Shown here: in pieces, positions 1 through 13,200 of the stretch
Numbering within the stretch: the first letter of the stretch is position 1
Layout of the letters: each line of letters begins with the position of its first letter
Source of the DNA: Penelope pileata
Taxonomy: Eukaryota > Chordata > Aves > Galliformes > Cracidae
Direction: 5' to 3'
Assembly: GCA_013396635.1 (NCBI GenBank)
Contig: WBMW01005315.1
Span: 1,302,001-1,366,000, forward strand
Length of the DNA stretch: 64,000 nt
Made by a program: the position numbers and the translations under genes
The notes under the pieces: model-generated
Databases searched by the model: none
What the model was told of the DNA's origin: nothing
The model's input: the letters and a program-made list of their open reading frames with translations, nothing else

Positions 1-848
1 TACAATTTTTCTGTTTCTCATCTCTATTAATGTGTAAAAAATATCATACAACTTACAGTGTTCCACTTTCTGCTTAAATCACATTTTGACAAGCTCTTTA
101 AATAAAAGCTTCAAAGCAAATTTTATTTTAACCTTAAACTCACTTTATACTCAGTGAGTAATTTAGAAAAAAAAAATCAATAAACCTCTATGAACTGAAA
201 GTAGCGTTAAGTAAATAGAAAGCCATACTCACAATAGCCTTGAGCAGAAGCCCATGCCAAGAAACAGAGATGACATTAGTACAAAGCAAAACAGCAGCCA
301 ACAGAAGAAACTATTTAGAAAGTCATGAACAGAAAAGTTAAAGCTATGCATATTTTCAGGCATGCGTATTTTTCTCCTCTGTTCTCATCAGCAGTTTCAT
401 CCTGTAACATTTTCTAAAACACACCACTAAAAACAAAAATACAGAAATGGTAAAAAGCACATTTATAAATCGTATTTAAACCAGAATTTCAAAGGAGAAC
501 AACTGCTGTTTGTAAAGTCATTTTAAGACAAAAATGGTACAAGTAACATAACAGGAGAAAATATGCAGTCTATTGGGCTACAATCATAACAAAGAGATGC
601 ATGTGTTTTTATGGAATGATTCTGAATTGTGTTATTTTCATATAGATCAAATAGAGGACAAATGTAAAGTATTTAAAACAGAATCTGCCTTTTCGTTTTG
701 TGTGTATCCAACACCAACCAAACCTGCTTCCCATCCAGATAGATCAAATGTTCTCACAAGCAATAAGCTGATGACAATTCACAGCAGACACTATAAAAGA
801 AGCTAGACTGAGCTTATCCATACAGAGTAAAATTGGGCAAAAATCACT

Positions 849-898
849 TTTTTTTTTTTTTTNATTGGGGAAAAAACTCTTTTTTTTTTTTTTTTTTT
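849..898. repeat. Paired poly-T tracts, A-rich tail on the minus strand
   Basis: Two homopolymer T runs (about 849-862 and 881-898) separated by a short mixed segment with an N. Read on the minus strand they form a poly-A end following unique sequence, which could be a retrotransposition tail or simple low complexity. Confidence 0.7.
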
Positions 899-1192
899 AA
901 AGAGTCTCAGTCAGCTTCAAACTCACATATTCACATTCTCTGCAACTAAGTGGTAACATAATCATTCTCAGGCAGGAAGGCCAGTATCTTTAAAAAAAAA
1001 AATAGATAAAAGAAAAGCTTTATCTATTCTTTAAATAGCTTCGTACTGAACTTCATTCAGATGTTTTGCCTGCTCGTAAGCGAAAAGCATCCCTGTATCA
1101 GAACTGTAAAAGTCAACAAATGCATACCCACTAGTTTGCTTTTTTTCTTGCTTTGTTAACAAGTTCCATTTACAAAACCAAACAAAAAAAAA

Positions 1193-1240
1193 NNNNNNNN
1201 NNNNNNNNNNNNNNNNNNNNNNNNNNNNNNNNNNNNNNNN
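1193..1240. other. Assembly gap (48 Ns) inside an A-rich tract
   Basis: The run of Ns is flanked on both sides by poly-A, so the gap sits in a homopolymer and its true length is uncertain. Single Ns also occur at 863, 28605, 52086 and 61755. Confidence 0.98.
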
Positions 1241-4149
1241 AAAAAAAAAGATGGGGTAGTTTAGAAAATCTATCTTCCCGAACACTTATTTAATTGCTAT
1301 CTTTCCTCTGTACCTAAAGACTCTCCCAAAGTCAAGTCTTTTATTGAAAATTGATGCATACTTAATTGCATACAGGCAAAGAAAAACATTTTTTCCCCCT
1401 TTTTGGTACCTAAATTTGGTTTTGTTCTGCATGTTAAAGCTGCAGGCAGATGACTACGATCTGGCTTGAAGTTACGCAAACTGAACAGGATGAGGGAAAC
1501 AATAGTACAACTTAAGAAAACTGCTTGATGCAACGGGTGACAATGTAAGAAGCTGAGAAAATTTATAAACATACACTCATAAACACATGAGAGATGGCCA
1601 GACTTCACAGACAGGTAAGAGTAATGAGCAAAGTATCTCAGCTGCACAAGAAACAGAACAAATAACAGGATTTGGAGGATCTTACAGGGAGGTGCCAAGT
1701 CAGGAGGACACATTAACTGCATCAATGGTATGAGTTAAAGCCAAGACTGCCTATGTAACACTACAAAAAATTCCAGATTTGTTACAGATTTAGCAAGGCT
1801 TGGTCCAGTGGAGTGCAAGTATTCAAAGGTCAGTTGTTTATTTAGGACTATATTTACATTAGGACAGAGAAAGGGAGAACAAGCAGGAAGAAAGGGTGTG
1901 CTAAGGCATGCAAATGACATAATAAGGCTGTTCTGGGTACTTGTTGAGCAGCCCTACACATGAATATGTTCTAAACGACAACTAATGAAACCTGCTATTC
2001 TGACACACCAATCATGTCTGACTTGATACTGCAGTCTGGAAGATCGGGGTAAGGAGGCCATTCCCTGGCCAGCAGAGCAATACCCAGAAGGGACTATTCA
2101 TGCATCCTTGTATGATGTCAGTGCCCATTACAGGCCTAACGGTGTTGATGTCTTCCTAACATAGCCCTTCCATTGCACCTTCAGTACAAAATCAAACAGC
2201 ATCTCCATATGGATCTTGATATCACTTGTCTGGTTTTACTGCTTCTTGAGCAAGCCTAAAAACTGCTTCATCTTTGAGAACAAACAAAACTTTAAACACA
2301 TCCCAAACAAACCCTCACAACAAACAAACCAACAAAACAGTCATCAGAATACAAACAGGACCTTCAGTTTTCAGGGTTGCTCATGTTTACACTAAGTATG
2401 CAAAAAGAAGGATTTCAGTGCATGGTTGCAGAAACATAGTGTAAATCAGAAGAAAGTTGGTCAAAATGATGCATCAATCAACTGCATGCTGTGTGCCTCC
2501 TTATCCTTGCTGTTATGCTTCTGAAGAATCTCTCTTTTTAAGGATAGCTTAAGGGTAACTTCAGGATGTCCCTGTACAACCTGATCTACCTTTGAAATTG
2601 GGTTTGAGTTTGCTATGCTCTATGTGACAGACAGGACGAAATGTCCATCCAGTCAGATGCTCCTACAACCTCAATTGTTCTCTGATTCTGCACTTTCTTT
2701 TGCTTCTTTAAGAGGAAGTGAAGGCCTACACACCGAGCTCAGCAAAACAGAGCATGAGGTTAGTGTATATATATCACCACTGACTTGGTCAGACCTACAG
2801 AGAAGCCAGGAAAGCAGCTAATCCATCATGAACTCCAGCTCTGCTTAGCAACGCCTGCTTGGTACACAAACAGCAGGCTGCACCATGGTGTTGTGATGGT
2901 GGTGTTTTGATATTAGCAGAACCACCTCAGATAATGCCTATACAGGCTGCATCCAGTAAGTGAGTTGCAGACATGCCCTAAATTACAATCCAAACCAGGG
3001 CTTTAAAAAGGGACAGAATTCCAGTTGCAGTACATAAAGCTGTATTCAGTCAGATAGGGACCATTTACAATACACAGTATCTGAGACTAATGTTTTCGTA
3101 TTCTTATTCACCCTAACAAATCTGTCTTTGATAAACAAGAAAGAACATCTCAGAATCACAAAATAGTATGAACCTGTTTTAAAATGCATTCTAAAACACA
3201 TTCTAAATTACTTAGGAAAGCAATCTTAATTAAAAGAGACTATGTTCTCACCTCCACGCAGTTTATTCTGAAAATGGGACAAGCTGAATTGAATACACTC
3301 TTAAATGAAAATAAGCAGCTAGAAGATTTGTCATTTTTTAATATAAATTAGTTGAAACAAAACATAAAAACAGGAAGCAACACATTACAACTTGTTGCCA
3401 ATGAGCAGGGGAGTACACTGGTATTGTGAGCGCACACTGTGCAAACACTCTCCTACAAATTACTGCTTTCAAGAAAGTTAGAAAGCTTCTTTTCTCAAAT
3501 AAAGGAAACGGCAAAAGAATTTTTTGAGTGGAAGACTGAAAGTTGTTCTTCACACTAACTGCCATGATGTGTTTTTCCATATTGAAAACAAAGGTAACTG
3601 TGTATGGGAACAGAAAATGCTGCATTATGTTAAATGACAAATTATTTGCCTTTTTTAGTTTTGTCCTGCCCTGTTTCTTGCATTAGAAGATACATGTAAA
3701 AATATTACAGGGCATCCACCAGCAGGAAAGGCCTTAACTTCCACTACTAAAAAAAAAAACAACTTCATATACTTTACTAAGATGTTAATTCACCACATCC
3801 TTAATTTCCTTCAAAACTTTCTATTCTAACTAAATAGTTTGAAACAGTGCTGTGTTTGCTATTGTAACAGACAAATTTAATCAAACAGTATATTTGATAC
3901 TCTCTGTATAGAATGTTAATACTGTTATTCTCACTACTTATATTCTTATTATTATATACTTATTATTACTTATATTCTGTTTAGAGAAACACAATTTAGT
4001 GTTGAGACCATAATAGCAAATACGCAAAACAATCAAATATCTATTTGCAGATTTCTTCACTACATAAGAAGCAGAAACTTTTACAAAAAGCTATATGCTT
4101 AAATAATTGTAACTACTTGAATGTAAGTTTGATACACATTTCTACTTAC

Positions 4150-4237
4150 ATCTTCAGCTTTTGAACCTTGATCTTGCAAAGATTTTTGTAGTTCTTCAAC
4201 CTGGGACTGCACTTCTAAAAGTCTCTGATTCACCAAT
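4150..4237 (-). CDS. HOOK3: HOOK3 coding exon 16 (residues 511-540), last exon in window
   Basis: 88 bp encoding LVNQRLLEVQSQVEELQKSL then QDQGSKAED. Acceptor atttcctag|A, donor GAT|gtaagt, phase 0. In human the next residues are SVLLKKKLEE as I recall; no such exon was found in bases 1-4149. Confidence 0.96.
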
Positions 4238-7200
4238 CTAGGAAATAGATAATATTTTGTTTATCAGAAAACAACAATAAATTTCAACATGATGCCTAAG
4301 ACTTTTAGTGTCAAGTGTTTTCATATTACCTACAGAAGAGATGCAATGCTGTATTTCATTCTCCAGAAGTTTACACCAGAACTGACAGTACAAGTTTCAG
4401 AGATTATACTCTCCATTTCCCAGAACATTTTGATACTTTTCCAAGTCAACATAGATGCAAGTCGCAAGAAAGAATTTCCATATACATGCAAGAAGAGTTT
4501 CTAACCCTTTTTGACTTCTTGTCTGAGGACTACTAGCTTATTGCCTTTTCACAATAACAAAACCCAAAAAACCTGCAGGTTGGAAGAGACCTCCTGAGGT
4601 TGTCTAAATCCAACTTCTACCGTGAAGCAGGTCCATGCACAGCAGACTGCTATAACGTTAGGGTTCAGACACAACTAAGAATGGAGGTCTGACAATTTAT
4701 TTGTGTCTCTCTTCTGAAGGTTGAAAATTTCTTCTGGGCATTTTATTTTCCTTTTGTATTGTTTTACAATCTCCTACACTCCAAACAGTTTATGTTGCCT
4801 CTTGTCCTTTCACTGCCAATCTATGAGAAGGGTCCAGCTGTGTCACCTTGACACATATCGGTTATGCAGATGAAGATCACATAATGATCTCCCCTATGCC
4901 ATCTTTTCAGCAAGCTGAACAAACCCATCCTCAGTCTTACCCCCACATATGATGTGCTCCAGTGTCCCTCACCTCAGCATTCCTGTACGTTCATGTTTTA
5001 CCTGCCCAAAACCACACGCTATATTCAGATGTGGTTCGGTATGTACTGATGAGATATGAAGGATCATTGTCCTCAACTGGCTGCCTACAGCCTTGTGAGG
5101 ACAACTCAGGTCACAGTCAGCCTCCTGGGCAGCATGGTCCCCAGCTGAGACACTCTCCTTATAGTCTACCAGGATCCCCATGGCTTTCACAGCAAAGCCT
5201 CAGCCTCCTGACCCCAGCCTGCACAGACTGTCTCCTCCCAGCCAAAAACAGGCCTCCTGTCACCTCATTTTTCCAGACTGTAGTTAGCACTACTACTCAC
5301 TGAGTGAATTTTCCACTCATTCAGTCTGTGCATAACCAATCTGAATATAAGGATAACATGAGAGACTGTGCCAAGGGCTTTGCTGAAGCTAAGGTTAGCA
5401 CTGTCCACTATTTCGCTTTTTTCCACATTGGCAGACATCTCTCCATTGAAGACAATCAGGTTAGTCAGGTATAATTTCCCCTGAACATATTCACATTGGC
5501 CTTGCCCAATTACTTTCTTGTCTCCCACGTGACTGGAAGCAGATTACAGAAGGATTTATTTCCCAGGAAATGAGCTGCAGCTGACCAGTCTGCAGTGGCC
5601 TCAATCCTCTTTCTTGCCCTTTTGAAGGAGAGTGTGGCTTTTAACTTTTCTCAAGCTCCATAAAACTTCATCAATTACCACAATCTTTCAACGATCAGTT
5701 AAAAGAGTAGCCACACACCAGTATCAGTCAGCTATCTTAGCATCTTCAGATGTGTCTTATCTGGTTCCACAGATGTCTATATCCAGGAACATGTGCTTTT
5801 GTTTCGAGTATTTCTAAGCATGGGGAAAACCTCTCCGGGCAACCTATTCCAGTTTTCAGCAACGTTCACAGTAAAGAAGGATCTTCTTACAATCAGGTAG
5901 AAGTTCCTGTGCTTCAGTTTAAGTCCATTGCCTCTTTTCCTTTCACCACTGAGAAGAGCCTAGCTCCATCTCCTTCAGATATTTATAAACACTGACAACA
6001 CGCCCCGAGCTTTCTCTTTTTCAGCTCATATAGCCTATCTCGCAGCCTCTCCTTATATGAAACATGCTGCAGTTCCTTAATTGCATCCTTTCGGCATTTC
6101 ACTCAACACAGTACAGAAACTCTACACCTTTATCATGCTGGAGAACCTTACATTGGACAAAAAGTGTCAAAAGTATACAGCGTTGTCCAAAAAGCCAATG
6201 GAACAGAGAACAATACTTCTTACCTGTTCTCTGTCTCCAGCTCATTCTTCCGTAAGTTTGCATCATCAAGAAGACTCTGCAACAAGGCGATCTTTTCATT
6301 GTCAGAACCTTCTTGGTTCAACTTTAAAATCTTGTTCTCATGCTGAAGGCGAATGAGTTTCTCCCTAAACACATAAAAACATTTTACAGAAATCGGTACA
6401 CCAATCTTTATAACAGTTTACCACAGGAGGTGTAAAGATAATGTAAATATCATCTTTATCTATTTAAGAGAAACAGCTGAAAGAACAACTGTTTCTTCAA
6501 CCCCCAGCAGAGGAAAACCCTATTAAAGGAGCTGTAATTCTTCAAAGTACAACAGAAGAAAGTTGCCTGAATGCCTCTATTAGATTTCAGAGTACAGAAG
6601 GACAGACTTAAAGGTAGAATGTGGAAAATGTAAAACTTAACGACAAGTGGTAAGGAAGTTTGTAATCTCAGCTATCACTGAACTACTGCAAGAACATGGG
6701 GAAGCCACTTTCACTCCCAGGGTCTGTTTTCCCTCATGTCACTTAACTTGTTGCTCACTCAGGTGCAACTGACAGACTGTATCTGCCTCATGAAAACCTC
6801 CCACCTACTCTGCAGGTTTCATCCGTGAGACAGAAGGGTGACTGAGTGCAGATTCATGTACTGTCACAATACAAGGAACACGAGAACAGTAGCTGCTGCT
6901 CCAGTGGGTGGGCTGCCTTCCCCCTTCATCAGCAGAAGCAGCAGCCCAGACCACTAGATAAGGAATTCCTAGTCCTACGGCAGCTACTGCTCCTGTCTCA
7001 ACAGAGTACGCAAGGAGGCTCAGTTTAGCAGCTGCAAACAGTCTGCATACGTGCATGCTCCCATAAAATCCAGATTTCATGTTCAGGTGCCAAAAATGAG
7101 GAGGTGGTGAAATAACAGGTCTATCCTGGGGTATTTACACCATTTCTCGTTCCAGTCCTCTCTGAAGCAATCTTGTAGGTTTATGCAGTAATTCCATACT

Positions 7201-10200
7201 TTACTAATACTGCCACAAAACATTCTTTTTCTGTTACAGAACAAAACTAAAATAATTGGTCTTGTAGTTAAGGTGTAGTAATAGAAAAGAGTTGATTTTC
7301 TTCTAGTTCTATAATTAGCTTTGTAAAAAGATATTCCTTTATCACTAAAATCATGTTTTGACACCATGAAGACCTTTCCAATTGTTAAAAAACTTTATCA
7401 ATATTTGTAGAGATGAAAAAAATAAAACACTTAAAGGATCAACAGATTTTTGAGATGTAACTGTCTTTCAGCAACTTAATTTTCAAGTCACAGTGACAGT
7501 GAGTTCACAGGCAAAGCTGAACAAAACCTTCAACCTCCTAAGCTATAATGACTTCCAGCTCTGCCGTGGCTGTTCTACACTTTCATAGATTGTAATCATT
7601 TGCTCTGATACAAACTGAATATAAAATCTACTGTTCCTTTTGCAATTTTAGTCATTTTCTCCTTGTATAACAGCAAGGCATTGGTATTCTGTCTGCCAGT
7701 ACACATACAAGCTGCAGTTGTGTGAACTCTCTGCCAGCGTAGTCTGAGGGTGAAGTTTCATATTTTTACTTCTTTTGGAGCACAATAACAAAAACTGAAG
7801 AGAGGTTAAACGAATTTATCCTAAACATAAAAGCTTCTGCTGTGCAGAAATCCAAAATGAGAGAAGAAAACATTAACTGTAGAAACTTGCCAGCACTTAT
7901 TAAGAAACAAATTAATCATTTATGGTACATAGAGTTAGTAGAACAAAGCTTACTTTATTTCAGGAGTAACAATTTCTGCTGCTAAACTGTCTGAAGGTTC
8001 TTGTCTTCCCAGGGGCATCAATCCTGAAGTGCGAAAAGCAGACCAGTTACTTTCTTTTAGAAGACCAGAAGTAAACTTTGTTTTGTAAGTCTGTAATTTT
8101 AGAGTAACGCTATAAAATGGAAAATGACATAGAGTCAAGCTACAGCAAGACAGGCAAGCACAATTTCAAACAGAGAATAATCACTATTTCTGTCTACGTC
8201 CATTCTGGTGAAAGAGATTTTGTGGAGTATTTTCTGCTCAATAGCTTACTTAAAAAACTGTCCTATGTAACAAATAAATTGCAAGACATGAAATATTATA
8301 TACACTTGAGAAAGCTTCAGTAATTTTCTTCACATTCACTAAGTAGAAATTAGAAATACATTCTAAAACTACCACAATGGGGAGGAGATTAGAAGTTCTG
8401 ATTGACTGAAATCAGAAGTTACGCAAGTTATGAGCAGCAGAAACAGCTTCTCTTTGCTGCTCTCAGAGGAGCCTAACTTTGTTTTCTGCTAAACAAAGCA
8501 CATTAAGTACTCTTCAAGAGAAGTCCCATGGAATTCAGAAAAGATGCATTTGATCTCCTTATTTGTCCTTTACCTGTAGTGGTGAGTTGACCCTCCTGTG
8601 CTTGTACACACCTGAGTTCTTCAATAGTTTCTTTCAAAGAATCCCTTTCTGTTCTTAATCTCTGAATAATTGGAAAGAGAATAAATATCAGTCTTGGCAC
8701 TACCATCTTTAGCACTACGCAAGTTGACAAAAGGTTTAACACCCACACTTTAAAATTGCTTTTTCAAGTTAAGGCATCTCAGTACATTTCATAATAAAAT
8801 AAAAACAAATTTCAAGTATTTCACACAAACACTTATTTTTGAGGAGGTTTGCTGCTCTGTTAACACGCTTATGGGGGTAAAAAGATTAGGGTATAAAAGC
8901 TTATATAATCAATAATTTAGTGACACAGAGTTCCGGTACCAGGTAGTAAACAGCATGTACTGGGACCACTAAGCCATTCTCCTCTTTCCCTCATCAGGGG
9001 TTGGTTGCAAGGGAAAGTGAAGTGAGATAAGAGACTGCAGACATTTTCCTCACCAAGAAATCAAGACTTAGCCAAGAGTGAAATAAAAGGCACAGTCAAC
9101 ACAACAGACAAACAGCATTAACTTCGCTTTGTCTCTTTCAGCAGTACAAGCAGCAGTTCCATAACTTCTTCCTGACACGTGTCATCTGGCCTTGCCATTC
9201 GTCAGTATCTCAGGTATTTAAGAAAACTAGTTGCTTGAGGGCCGGTCCAAAGAACTGAAAAACAGGACAGGCCCATCTCATGATCTAAATAGACAGGCTC
9301 CTTAGTAGCATCAGGTAAATAGTCTCTCATTTAACAGAAGTCTCCTCTTGGTAAAAAATGAGAATTTACAGGTAACATCAAGTTTTAGTCCAGAAGGTTC
9401 TCAAGAGTCAAAAATGAAAGGAGAAAACAGCAACTATGTAAAGATTCAAGTTGTAGTTTGCTCCAATACCAGAAATGTCCTGTGTCACTAAAAGGTCCAA
9501 GAGCGACCTCAACTCTGTGTAGATACAGAGTTGTGTTGACTGATAGCCCCTTGAATTTGATCCCATTGACAGTTTGATTCAGATACACTTTGTATTTCAG
9601 CCTAAATGGATCCATAACTTGGAAAAACTTCGGATAAGAACATTTTGGTGAGGCGTGACAGAGGCTTCTGTTGTATTTCTGAATCCTACACGGTAAACTC
9701 TGGAATTGTCAAAACAACCTGGATAAAGTGCATATTCTGCTAGCACAGAAAGCCATTTCAAAAACCTCATGGGTTAAAAAGTTGGTTTTATCACAAATAT
9801 AGAAAAAGAGCTACAAAGAGCAGTGCTGAAACTCAGCTGCTGAGAGCAAGGATTCTGTAGTCTGTTACTGTCAGTCAGAAAACATGAAGCTGATAAATCA
9901 GAATGCCAGAATATTTTGATGAATAGAAAAAGCTCTAGGTCTTCATTGGAACACTGAAGACAAAAATCAACTCATCAAACTATATTACTACGTATCAAAC
10001 AACAGACCACAGAATTGAAATTCCAAGCTACAGAGCTGAAGATATAACACTCTACCATACTTTGCCAGAATATAAAGACAAGGAGAAAATTCATATCTGT
10101 AACTGCCTCTAAAATATAACTGACAAAATACAATTACGTAGCTTGCAACCTGTGATTGTCAACAGAGAAAAGAGTAGGTAACACAGGCGCTGAATGACTA

Positions 10201-13200
10201 ATCCAGATATTGAGAATCTTCTTCAACTGTAAGCCAGTTCTCACATGTGCATATCAATCCATAAGAAAGTATCAAAAAACAACGTAAGACAAAAAATTTG
10301 CTATTTGCCAGGCAATAAAACAGAAAACTGTGTGACAATGACCTGCAATTCAGATCCTTTGTGCAAGACAAAATGGTCCATCAAGCAACAGGCAAGCCAC
10401 AAACACAATCTTATCACTGTCAAACATAAAAAGAAAAATTGGAAAAATAAACTTTAAATAAGGAGCAGTGATAAAAGCCAAAGCACAAATGGTTAGAATA
10501 AGCATTCCAATCTGAGCTGAAAAGCAATGGATGTGACTGCAAGGTCAAATGTTCACAGTAGTTACAAAATTTAACAAAACGTGGAAATCAAAGACCTGCT
10601 AACTAAAAATCAGTGAAAATTTTCAACTCAAGTACTATTACATTGCAGAGCTGGAAATTTTTGAAAGGATTTAATAGGCAATATGAGGCATTGAAGGAAA
10701 TGCCTACAAAGATTCTAGCTGATGGACAGATGGAGTTATACTTCAAACAAGTCTGAGAAATTTCTAACGCAGACGTGCCAGTCATGCTTAGAAGTACTGC
10801 AAATGCACTCCTAGGAAATAAAGAGAAACCAAATGGTGAGAAACAAGAGTATACAAGAAAAATCTGAAGGATCTTAGTAAGACGACAGAGCAATTGATCT
10901 CAGAATCTCTAACAGTAAACAACAGAGAAGAATGGAATAGACAGGTATCCACTCTGTGTATTCCACGTTGACACTACAAGATAGATCATTGAACTGTCAT
11001 AAAAGGCAAGATTGTGACAATGGAACCATCCTTCTACAAGATTCCTAAACCTCTTGCTGCAGTGCTCATGACTCCACAAAGAGAAGCATGCAGATGGTAT
11101 CCCAAAGAAAGCTCTTTTGAGAAAAACAAAACAAAACAAAACGCAACAGGAGTTTAGTTCTAGGACGATGCTGCCAAAAACCCTACTTTAAGTAGTTATT
11201 CAGAATACATGACAATTACGCTGGGGGTAATGTTCTGATGAATGGGCAGGAAGCAACTTGAGATCCCAACTATGAAGGTTCTTCCTTTTAATTTTGTACA
11301 GCCACTTAATTCCATGCTGTACCATTCTTAGATTTAAAAAGGATCTTGTAAACACACATGAGGAAATTTTAAGTGAAAAAAAGACTTCCTAATTTAAAAA
11401 GCTTGCTGTAAATGGCTAATTATCACATCTCTGTGTTATAAAGGACACAAATCTGCTTTCACTACTACCAAAAAAATAACACCTTGGCACTTACATCTTT
11501 TTCTTTTTGGAGGCTGTCTACTTTTTCTTTCAGCCGTTTGCATTCATAATCTAATTTATCAGCTTTCTTGGATTCTTCAGATAACCTGTTTTGTAGTTCA
11601 ACTGCCTGTGAGAACAAGAATCAATAATTTGTCTGCAAATATTAATATTAAAACAAAATACATAAGACAGAGTAGCCAATTACCATGCACCATGATTATT
11701 TTGCAAAACGAGCGAAATATTTACCTAGAGGACATACTAAAAACTGCTAGTTGTTCTGTGTTTCAGCAAAAGCAACAGCATTCAAATATTAGGCCTCACC
11801 ACAAAGAAAAGAAGCAAAACCTGTAAAGTATGTTCAGTATATCTAAAACCAGGAGTTTAAGCCTAAGTATTGTTCACAGGGAAAAAAAGCTACATAGTTT
11901 TATTGCTCAAAAGTAGAAAAATCCTCCTGCTTTCAGAGAAAAAGAAAAATCTTTGAAGAAATCAAACTATCTACAGCTCTTGTTAACTGTTTCACAAGTC
12001 TCGCTCAGAACTCGACCACCAATTTATGTAGTCATGTAATGTCCCTTAACCTGAAATTCTTCTAGCTGTTTTTTAATACACCAATATAAGGATTCAGCCA
12101 CAGGCTGAATCGGTTTTCTTCACTTTAGAAGGAAATACATTGCTAAGTGTCAAGTATATACTTTCAACTATAGATCAGTAAGGAGCTTATTAATTAAGTG
12201 GAAATGTGAAAGCTGAGCAGAAACAATCAGTGAGCAGAAGGCAAATTAGCAAAGTTTTGCCTTTCCAAAGCTCTCAAACTTTACTAACAAAAGCCTGTGT
12301 TTAGACATTAATGATATTCATAATGCAGAAAGCAGGGAAGCAAGTAATCTGAATCAAGACTGAGCTGCAAATACATAAGCTGAATGATGACTCAACTAAA
12401 GACATATACCTTCTTCTGTAGCGATTCATAAGGTGGCTTTTCTTATGCCTTTCAGATTACAAAGTGACTATTATGTAAAGCAGTAGCCATTCCTACATAA
12501 GGTTCCAATTACCTTTTATTTTCAGTGTGTACAGCTATAAGAAAATGACTACCAGGCCTGAAAATCTGCATGGTCTTAGTCTTAGAATGAAGAATATTGT
12601 TGATGATTTTAAAATAAAGGCTGGGGAAAAAAAAAACAAAGAACTAAACAAAAACAACAGGCCTGCCGTTTCTGAGATCAGAAAAAAAAAATTAAAATAC
12701 TAGATTTGAAAATATTCAATTTCTCAGATATGAATTCCACCATTGAGGATACAAAATGAATAGAGGCCTTCACCTGTGATTCTGACCCCTCTAGAAAATA
12801 GGTATTTTCCTATCTCACCTGGAATAAATGCATTAATGCCTGTAATTGCTTGTGCTATGACAATGTTATGTAGAAAATTACAGCAGGAAATAAATTGTCT
12901 TTTGAATCAGGATTTGGAGTGTACAGAAAGATACACAGCTACATGGTAATGCAGAATATTAAAAAAAAAAAAAAAAAAAAAATGAACTGCCATTACATTT
13001 ACTGAGCATTATCTGACAAGTGGAATGAGTAAAGCAGAAATTTTGCAGCAAAGAAAAGCAGGACATACTGATAAAAATGCATCAGAACGCACATGCACAA
13101 AGGGGCTGAATTAAAATTACAAAAATAACCCTGGAATCTGTACATTTCAACTCTTCATGCTGCAATAAACAGTTTCCTAGAAAATGCTTGTGCTTGCTTC

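Larger units (their letters stand above)
1..4149 (-). other. HOOK3 intron 16 (partial)
   Basis: AT-rich intronic sequence running off the left edge. I looked for the next HOOK3 exon on the minus strand and did not see one. It holds a T-rich block at 849-898, a 48-base N gap and a short open frame at about 1031-1140 noted under findings. Nothing else is recognisable. Confidence 0.85.
4238..6223 (-). other. HOOK3 intron 15
   Basis: 2.0-kb intron, roughly three quarters of it degraded CR1 LINE sequence (see the two mobile-element entries). The stretch 4238-4570 is unique and AT-rich, with nothing recognised. Confidence 0.9.

Noticed and set aside
3236..3275. Acceptor-like and donor-like pair on the minus strand around a 16-base segment
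   Set aside because: Too short, not in frame with HOOK3 and unlike the expected next exon (SVLLKKKLEE in human as recalled).
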